DNA of 64,000 nt, taken from assembly GCA_025345505.1 (NCBI GenBank), contig JANVCC010000056.1, forward strand, positions 2,457,865 through 2,521,864, written 5' to 3'. The notes under the pieces are model-generated. The model saw only the letters and a list, made by a program, of their open reading frames with translations. It was not told where the DNA came from and made no database searches. This DNA comes from Todiramphus chloris collaris (taxonomy: Eukaryota > Chordata > Aves > Coraciiformes > Alcedinidae). Below are positions 36,820 through 64,000 of the stretch, one piece after another; the first letter of the stretch is position 1; every line of letters starts with the position of its first letter. A program made the position numbers and the translations under genes.

Positions 36820-39800
36820 TCAGATAAAACCAGAGATTTTTTATTGCACAAAATAAATTATATAGAAACAATGCAACAAAACAACTCGTATTGTAGGCTG
36901 CACAACAGATGTTACAACATGAATATATTTATTGCTTTGAGAAAGGAGCAATTCAGTGCTAGTAAGCAGATTAGTTATACTTCTTGCTCATCTAGATTTT
37001 TCATAAAATTAATCCAACTGGGCTAGAGGCATCTTGCAGCATACAGGTCAGACCAAATTGTCATTTGTTATCAGCTGTTATAAAGGTGCTGTGAACATTC
37101 TTGACATCAGCATGAAGCACTCAGCTTAACATCACTGGTACTGAGTCATACAGGCAGTTACATAATCAGAAATATCATTACATATCACATACATTTTTGC
37201 ACAAGATTCTAAAAAGGTCCATTTACAGGCTTCGCATGAGTTGTTCTAAAACAAATCTTGCTTACAAATGTAGATGCAGCTTGGAGCAGGTACACTTCAC
37301 TCTACACCAAGAGGCAGGACCAGGGGGTTTTGCCAAAACCCTGTAGTACCTTAATTGCTCACTAGTGCTAACTCAGAAAGGTCTCATTTTTTCCGGGGCC
37401 ACACTCAGCTTCTAAGGATTTTAAAACAGATTTAAAAAAACCAAACACATTCCTTTGGTAGAACTGGATGAAATTTACAGTGCTTTTAAAAATACTTCGA
37501 AACACAACATATTTGGTTCTTTAAAAGATACAAGACTGCAATACTAGTATTGCACTCATAGCTCAAATGGATGGAAGCTTTTAAACTGCTACTTTGTGGA
37601 CACTGAGATGTTAACCCCCAATGATACCATTCAGAAATTAGCTCTTAAAAACATAAAAATGGACAATATTCAAATAATTAAACACATCAAAACCTGATCA
37701 GTTGCAGATATCTTTGTGAAGTGCGCATATTAATAAGATAGTGACATTACAAATGTTCAGTGAGTGAAATTCTCCCTCAACTTGACAATTATGCAAGTGA
37801 GTTTGTAACACTGAATTCTACTGCTTGTGTACACACTCAATATTGCAAAACTTATTTGGTTACGGGAAGGTTAATACAATTAAATTAAATTTAAGTGATA
37901 ATAGCCACCCATGAATGGAAATTCAGGGAGGAAGTGGGAACATTGGGTCATTTCAAGGCGTAGCCGCTAGGATAATTAAAGAAAGTAGCTCCACTGAGGG
38001 CAAGCTGATGAGCTTCACTCAGCATCAGGCCCATGAAGTAGACCACTGTTGAATCCCACTGAAATAACTAAATAGATTTTGGAATGCACACTAATAACTA
38101 CAAACAAATGTGGCTGCCACTCTTTTCTGTACTTCAATAAAATTCTATGCTTTACTGTTTGGGCTTCTCTTTCCCTGAAACTGTGTTAACCCACTACGTT
38201 GAATCAAAATGCAGTTAAGAGCGAGGCTTCAAGTAGCCACAAAATATTTCAAGACAAGAGTTATTCTGAATTTTAAAAATACCATTTGTAAAAATGCTCA
38301 GAAACTTCAGTGACGTGATCATGTTCCATGCATGTACCAAGCAGTAGTTTCCTTTGGAGGAAAGAGAATATTAAACTTTACTAATCTGCCATATTTTTTC
38401 ATCTGGGAAACTGTTTTTTTAAATACTATACGTAAAAATTTGTCACCTTCTTGTAAAAATGTTTATAGTATAATAAGATACAACTGAAAAAAACCAAATA
38501 TACCCTAAAACATTAAAAAAAACCATTAAAACACAAACATCACAAACCCAAATTATTAGTATTTTTCATAATTATTATGAAGTAGAGGTATTACAAGGCA
38601 GGACGAAGCTAATATCAAAGATGAAAAACAGCACCACCAGTGTACGTTTTGCAATCAGCTTTCTGATCAGACAGAAAATGTATTATCATAGTCAGATACA
38701 ACTGATTAAGGTAAGAAATGCATTTAGCCCAGCTGTACTAACTATACAGCTTCACACAGAATAAACATTCCATAAACCAATGGAAAATGTATTTGAGAAA
38801 AAAAAAAATGAAGTGATTCTCTAAGCAGCATTTTATTTTATTTTTTTTTCCAAAACATTAACATAGATAGATATTGGACTGATTAAATATCTACAAGTGC
38901 TTTTCCTTTACAAAAATACATATATTCTTAATAGTAGGATAGACTGTCATTAACAATGACCTGTGTTTTTTTCACTTCAATTTGAATGATTTATAAGCTA
39001 AATTTTACAACCACAAAAAGGTTTATTTGTAATATGATGTTATCACTTTTGACAAAAAGCTTAAAACATTGTATATTTTAAAACAAATTAGCAACATAAC
39101 ATCACAATATGTTCTATGAGCTCCTAAGTACTGTGAGGGCTGTTATATTAAAACCTGGTAACTACTGATCAAATGCAAGGAAGCATTAGAACATTATTAC
39201 TGCTCACCGTAGGCTCCTTTCTTATCATAACTTGGATCACAGCTTATATAAGGACACTTAGGCCCCCATCCCAAAAAAAAAAAATCCATTCCGAGTAACT
39301 CTATAGCATCTATTCAGTATCCTGGAACACCCAACAATTCAGGCTTTGCATTTAAAAAAAATGCAAAATATTTTCCTTTCAATAGTCAAGTCTGCAATAA
39401 GGGAAAAAATGATGCATTGCTTCACGTTTATTCTAAGAATTTTGTATTTCAGAAAAAAAAAAAATGATGAGTAAGTTTTTAGAATGAAATATTTCAGTCA
39501 GCTAAATAATTAAGTGTCCTACTACTTTCCAGGTTAGTTAATCACTATCCTGGAAAAGGTAATCAAGATATTTGGATCTCTCTCTTCTATTTTATACTGC
39601 ACAAGGAAAATAATTCACTTCTTGCTAATCAATGGTCTCATGTCAAGGACAGCAATGCCATTTACTAAAAAAATATCTATAAAAATCTGTAAAACATACT
39701 TAATATTGTCTCACTATCCTCAAAGTCTGTCCTTTCCACCCTCCAAAATATCACTGAACTACAGCTAGAAAACTCAAAAGTAGCTTGGTGAATATTTTGT

Positions 39801-42800
39801 GCTTTGGAAGGTTTACAGGATTGACAGCACGCTGAAGTTTTTTATTAGTTCACAGGCCAGGTATAGCAGACACATCAGTAATGCAAGCCTTTGTGCTTTT
39901 CTTCGGGAACATGAGCGATGACTCAAAGAGCTACTCTAGGTCTTTTAACTCAACCTTCATGATACTCCTGTTTTGTCTTTTTGATTTCTATTTTGTTTTG
40001 GAAACTGCTAGGTGTGCCTAACCCTTTAGCTTGGTGACGTAGACAGCTACCACCAGGTAAGTTCTGCTTGACTGATTCCAGTTGTAACTCTTGACTACTG
40101 CACTCCAGAAAAGCATCAACGCTTTATTCCAAGGCAGTTTCTGGGTAGCTTTACCTTTGGTATTAAATAGGTCCCTTAAAACTATTAGGCTATCAGATTA
40201 TCCATAAAAATAGTTTATTTTAAACCCCCCCTTTTTTTAATGAACAAACAGTATCTGATGACAGAGGGTAATTAAAAATCAAATAGTATGTGATATTTTT
40301 CAGTCAAAAGGGAGCATGTTTCATTTTGCTGCATCAAAAATCATGAGACAACAGCAACAATGTCTACCATACTCAATACAATACAAACCAGAATTTTAGG
40401 AGTAGAATAGCATCATAAAATATGTACCTCGCACTTTGATAATAAACATCTTTATCGCAACCTCACCTGAAATACAAACCTTGGCATGGTAACTAGCAGC
40501 GCAAACATTTTACCGTTGCAGTTTTGTATACTGTATAGCAACCTACTCGTACTTTGCTTTCCACTCACTATCATAAGGAAAAAGGAAAATGCACAGTAAT
40601 ATTTCTGTTCACCTCATCCTGTCAACTGTCACATTATTAACCCTGTTAGAAGCATTTGCTAAAAATCCATATAAAAGTTACTTCAATGAAAAGTACGCCT
40701 AATGATTCATGTAAGCATGCAAAGTCAAACCAATGATTCTCTTTCATTATAATTAATGTAATGACAAAAACTTCCACTCATAGACATCTTTCATTCCAGA
40801 ATGTCACCTCCATCCTAAGCCTACAGAAATGGGTCTCTTTCTGCAAGTACAAAAGAGCCTGGACACTTCCACCCATCTACAGAGCTCTTCTGTTTCAAGG
40901 CCACGCTCCAGAACTGTATGGATCTCAACTGCTTAATAGAGAATAAACAATGTACTTATTCAACCGTAGTAGCAAGCTACCTGAATTCAGAAGAAGATTT
41001 ATGGCACACACCTTTGGATGAAAGAATCCGATAGGAATTAATTAACTAATCAATTTCCTATTCAGGAATCTGTTGGTTTAATCTGATCTATAGACAGTGT
41101 AGACAGTAGTTTTAAGAAAAAAAAATAATTCAACAGGTAGATCTGCTTATGGATAAAAATATATTATCATTATAAGATCATCTTTTGGTCAACATTCCTA
41201 CAGAAGGATGTTTCAGTTGAGGTCTGAAGGCCAGACTACCCACATGTGATAAAATTAGTGGTAAATGAACAGCTGGAAGCTTTTCACATTTCATTTTTGT
41301 GTCTTGGAATTCATCTTGGAACATGCTCCAGTTGACTGCAAGACTTCCCCAAACAAGTGTCTTTAGTTGAAGACCTTGTGGAAGCATTACCTTGTTCAAA
41401 GTGGCTAGAAAGGACTCCAAACACAGAACTGTGAAAACTTTGCTGAAATCCATGAAAGCTGCCTGATACATTAAACCTATGAGCTGATTCCTCAAGTGCA
41501 ATTTCTCCTTTATAATCACCCAATCTTTCTATCTATTGGGCGTGAAATGGGGTGGGGTATGAGAATGGGCAAAAGATGTGTAAGAACCCAGAGTTAATTA
41601 CAGGACAGAGGGTGCCAGAACAGACATTTTAACTGAGATAAATAAAAAAAATAACACAGCATGAAGTAAAACAAGACGGGGATATTCTACATAATATAAC
41701 CATTTTTGATGGAAGCAGAGAGAGGCCTTCAACCTGTCTAGGTTTAGTGAAGAAACTGGACCAAGCTCTTGATTTAAGCATCCCTGTTTATATATTTGCT
41801 GTCACAGGCATGCAAGTCTTGTCTGCCTTTGGTCTTTTCTAGGATAAAAACGAGTTTTATCAGTTTATGTAATTGAGCAGTATTTTATGTAGCCCCTCTA
41901 TAAACAGGGTTCAGTCTGTTTATTTTGAGACTTAAGTCTGGCTTTGAACAACTATCTGTGTTTTAGTATTTCTACCAGACATAGTATTTGGCTGAGCTAG
42001 ATGCTATTCCTTTTGTTGCAAACCCTTCCAAAAAAACTTTTTCTGGGGAGTGAATACTTCTTGGTGTCTTCAATGATAGGAAAAAGTTAAAAAGCAAACT
42101 CAAATGGTACAACTCAAATGATTAGTTCAATTGACTAAACCCTAGCCTATTTTGTTATTTTAGAAAACAGCAAACAATGAAAAACTGTTTACTTCTCTCA
42201 CAAAGTTGTGTCTAACAATTATATACAGGAGAGATCAGTCGGAAGTCTGGACCATTACTTTATCTGCTGTGGAGAACAAGAGCCTAGCTTATATCTAAAG
42301 GGAATGTGATCAATGTCTTTTCTCCTGCAGATATACTGGAACTTGTTTTGATAACTGCAGAAGAGAAAAGTCAGCCAAATTGTTAGAGCCTATGGAGAAA
42401 AAAAGATCCAGATGCAGAATTCAAGGGTTCCTCATGGAGAAAATCAAATAATTTAAATATAAAAGTTGTTATTTCCATATAGTTTCAACTGAGATAGGGC
42501 TTTTAAATTTTAAATTATCTAACAGAACACAGTTATGCAATACTCTTGCTGAAAATATTAAGACCATAGATAAAATAAGAAGCAAATATTACCCTGCCAA
42601 ATGCAAACAATGGTCTTAAAACGTACTTTGTATTAATAATCAGGCACTTTGCTTTATATAACATTTTCAGTAAAATCAAAATAATACTTTTTATATACAT
42701 TTTTTTTTTTTTCATAATAACTGCAAGCTAGCTGAGTATGCACAATATAGCATTGCATACTCCTAGGACCCAAATCCCAGAAGCTTTCATGTGAACAGTA

Positions 42801-45800
42801 CCTAGTATAGTCATGAGTCACCTGGATTACTGTAGTAATCTTATTTGGTATTTCATCCAAATAAAAACATGTTTACAGGACTAGGCTCTTAGCTACAAGC
42901 AGTGGAGTAATGCATGACGAAGATACATTTATTAATTAATCATCTAATTCCTTACTGTTTGAGATATTGTAAGATCTCCTTTGTAAATTCTAGCTTATGA
43001 TTTGTTACTAGACAAATGAAGCATACAACTATGCTCAGCAAAGAGCTGCTTATGACTTTTGGTAATGAGTTACACCAGAATTAAAATCAGATACAAGTTC
43101 TTCACTTTTAGGGGGGAAAAATAAATAATAAAAAAAAAGCACCAAATGTGCTAAATAAGAGACAGAAGGGTTAGGTAGCAGTACAGAATTTTTTAGGTCT
43201 TGTTCCTTTGCAGCTAAGGTACTGCCAATATGGGAAAGCCACAGAAACACAGTGGCAGAAACACTTAGTTTGTATTCCTATTCTTCACAAACATGCAGTG
43301 GCGACACTTTGTCATAGAAATGCTCCGTGGGACTGTATACTCTCTGTATATCACTCTAGGATCACACATGGTGCAGTTCCAATGGAATGCTTAGGTACTC
43401 GTTTCACTTTACCCCATCTTTGGCACACAGGAATCTGTACACGCATTCTCATATCCCTTTGCTGTTCAGATATTCTTAATTGGCACAAATGAATTAAATA
43501 TGCATATCTGTAGAAATGTGGCACATACGTACTATACAGGAAAGGAATTTCTTGTAAAGAAGGCAATGCCTGTGTTATACAAGATGCCTTGTTAAGATAC
43601 GTATTTCACTGGCACTTCACTGCTACAAAAACTATTAAACTCTAACAGCACTTAGGCACTGTGCCATCAAATCAGAAAAGCATAAAGTGTAGGTGGCTAG
43701 AACATATGCATTTAATGCCAGGACTCTCAGCTGGGAAACATTAAATCGTATCTGTCAGTATTTTCTACACTTAAAATGAAGATTTGCTTTCTGTAATTTA
43801 GATTGAAGTTGTGTCAAGAAAACACCATGAATTACACCAATATCCAATTCTGATCAAGAAAATTCATTGTTCCTTGGATTGTGAATACAGAAAGTCATTA
43901 AACGATCAAATCTTCTATTAGTTGCCATTCAGAAGCCAATATAATAATAGTCTTATTTCAGGGGTCCTGTTAGGTGGAGGAAAACTTATGTGTAAGATAA
44001 CTTAAAATGGATTAAAAAGAATGTGTTATTTTCTTTTTAAAACAAGTCTGTTCAATCTTGTCAAAACAGCAAGCGCAGCTGTGGAGAAAAAAATGTCCCT
44101 TGAACCAAGCAGAAATTATGCTTAAGCATACTACCATTAGTTTCGTGATAAACTGAAACAGGCATTTTATGTCAAGTGAATCTACAGTGAAAATACTGGT
44201 ATAAAAACACGTGAAATATATAAAAACTGTGTCATTCGTAAGTGCATGTAAATATTTACAAATTATATCCTACTTCTATTGTACAAAACAACTGTATATA
44301 CTGAGAAGAATGGTTTGCAATTAGAATGCATGCTCTGCTCTTCCAAGCTGCTCCACGAGGAGGACTTCTATGTACACAAAGAACATATTTTTCCCCTAGA
44401 GACTGCAGAGGAGAAGGGCCCTCCTTACATGGAGTATCTTCTTGTTTCTGTCAAGTAGCACAACACAGACAGGGTGGGCAAAATGACAACCACCTCCTGC
44501 AGCCAGCACATGCACCCCTTCCCATCTACAGCGTGGGAAACCAGTGCCTATAACAGTTAAGCACACTATGCCTCCAGAAAGGAGCAGCAGCTTCCCAAAT
44601 GTTTTGCTTCCCCAGGTTCACTGGCATCTGCACAATATGTGCAACCTTGACCTGCAATGGCAGGTTTCCTAAACAGACTGCTACCGACGGCACCTTTATT
44701 TCTGCATGTCATATGGGCTTTGGAGTGCAATGGTAGAATTTAAGCCAGCTATATATGGATTCCTCAAGTCATCAGTGTTAGAACTCCTACTACTAACATT
44801 AAAGGGGCCAGATTTAATCCACAACATGCTCATTTCTCCTACAGAAACACACTAATGTACATGAACATTAATTTACAAAGGAGTTACAGCCTTGCAACTA
44901 TCTTTTATGTTTGATCCCAAGATAGAATTTTCACTTTCTCTTATTTAAGAGTGATTAGTTCACTTCCTAGTAGCTTCAGAAAAATTGATTTGGTTCCTTT
45001 TTGCTGTATGCAAAAGGCATAAGAAAATAAATAGCTATTTACAATACTAGCAGGTGTGTATTAAGTAGAAATTACGTAAAGGTACTGAACTTTTAAGTTT
45101 CTCCACAGAATTTGAAGTGAAAAACTCAACTGACTTTTAAGCAGAGCAGACAATGGAAGACTACAGAAAACATATGCATTACTATGCTCCCATACCAGAA
45201 ACCCCAGTAAACATTCTATACTAGAATCAATACACTTGCGATACCTAAGGCAACAATCACTTTTTATCCAGCACTACCAGGTCTTAGAAAAAAAAAATAA
45301 AAATGACCTGAACAATTATTTTGGTCAGACTGCTTATCTTCAGTATTGCATTACCTCTAATTTTATGGAAACAGTTTTATGATGTGACTTTAACTAATGA
45401 AAATTTCTGTAATGAATTCTCAACTCCAGATAGTCACAAGAGATACATAATGTAATTAAAGCTATGCATGATTTTTTTGTCTTAGCATGTTATATACCTC
45501 CAAACAATCTTAAAAGGAAATACTTACTAGGAAAGGCAATAATTATGTAAAATTTTGCCTTGGTTGTAATCTTATAGTGAAATTTATTTGTTTCATAGAC
45601 ATTTATATTATTTTTATCTTCATTTGTACGGAGGCTTTATTAGAAGAAATGTAATCTGACCAGAAGCCATTTTCCAAAAATAGCTAGTATCCCAAATTCC
45701 AATCTTGAGGGAAACCATAGAAAAGTGCAATCACAAAGGCTGCAATGTTTTTAAGCAATATTAGCAGAATCTATTTAGAAGATTTCAAATTACTGGTTTG

Positions 45801-46426
45801 AATGTTCTACATCTTGATGAGGGTAATTAATCTTCATTCACTGCAAAAGGACTGTTGCAGACTCATGAGTGAGCTATACCTGGACCCATGAGAAGCTTAT
45901 CAAGAAAAAGATAGTGGTCCAATCACCACTTTTCTAAATATATTTTCTATACAAAATATTTTCAAGGTATAATCCTTAGATATTTGTACAGTACTCTATG
46001 ATTTAAACAACAATATTCAGTAAAATAGTAAGTGTGTGAAACTGCTGACGCCACATGGAATGAGCACTCTGCCATTTTGCTAGTGTAATCAATATTAGGA
46101 CCAGAAAAATTTTCTAACACGCAAGCAAAAATATTCTATAGGTTTTGAATCTTGACTGTACATGTCATGATTTTGGCTATGATTTGCAGCACACTCGTAA
46201 GATACACAAATATCTTATGCACATTTCAATAGCAGAATGGCACTTGGCTTGCTCTAAGAGAAACAACAGAGATGCAACTGACAATTTTAAGAAAGAAAAT
46301 GTCCTTATTTGCATGCTGAAAATCTGGTTGTGTCCCCCTAATCCAGGCACATCCATTCATTGTGCAATCTGTCGATGGGTAAACAAATAGTGCAGGATTC
46401 ATCTCAGTGGGATCTGGCCCTTTGGT
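36820..46426 (-). other. PCGF5: Probable long 3' UTR of PCGF5
   Basis: About 9.6 kb below the stop codon shows no coding potential and no recognisable CR1 or LTR insertion. It is AT-rich, with many T- and A-runs in the sense strand. An AATAAA hexamer (minus strand, 36840-36845) followed by T/G-rich sequence is a plausible distal cleavage signal. Other T-rich/AATAAA positions, such as around 38830, could give shorter forms. A long 3' UTR is an inference; where transcription ends cannot be seen from the sequence. Confidence 0.4.
36840..36845 (-). promoter_or_regulatory. Candidate distal polyadenylation signal AATAAA
   Basis: Reading the minus strand, gtgcaataaaaaatctc is followed by ggttttatctg, a U/G-rich downstream element. 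Cleavage would fall around 36815-36830. Hexamers of this kind are common by chance in AT-rich DNA, so support is limited. Confidence 0.35.

Positions 46427-64000
<17,574 letters not shown>

Noticed and set aside
44326..44553. 75-codon plus-strand frame, GC-richer than surroundings
   Set aside because: It lies opposite the inferred PCGF5 3' UTR, with no recognised domain and no supporting signals.

Overview
The window looks like nuclear DNA from a bird. It is AT-rich, with compact GT-AG introns. It carries several CR1 LINE fragments with the usual 5'-truncated 3' ends, a solo avian ERV-type LTR, an ancient MIR-like SINE, and a decayed copy of an avian Topors-like gene. Placement within Neoaves is a guess. 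I see no bacterial or phage features: no operons, ribosome binding sites or CRISPR.

Region by region: (1) 1-36,800 is intergenic and holds all the recognisable CR1 and LTR material. There are CR1 pieces at 1-262, 25,205-25,380, 31,110-31,410, 33,824-34,121 and 34,570-34,917. A solo LTR lies at about 10,452-10,923. A Topors-like pseudogene with stops and frameshifts lies at about 16,270-17,117. Several perfect inverted repeats of unknown origin occur here (5.3, 2.4, 9.5 and 13.9 kb). (2) 36,820-46,426 has no coding potential and is best read as the long, AT-rich 3' UTR of the next gene. Its distal end is inferred from one AATAAA signal. (3) 46,427-61,733, minus strand, holds eight coding exons of PCGF5, from the second half of the RING finger to the stop codon. 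(4) 61,734-64,000 is upstream intron. The exon with the start codon and the first half of the RING lies beyond the window.

PCGF5 is the only intact gene. The visible exons encode 219 residues in one continuous frame with consistent splice phases. This equals the human 256-residue protein minus the 37 residues expected from the missing upstream exon. The product is a Polycomb group RING finger protein of the variant PRC1.5 complex, which with RING1A/B ubiquitinates histone H2A. I found no sign of an undescribed system. The most interesting items are the Topors-like pseudogene, the inferred long 3' UTR, a possibly skippable in-frame exon of PCGF5, and the unexplained hairpins.
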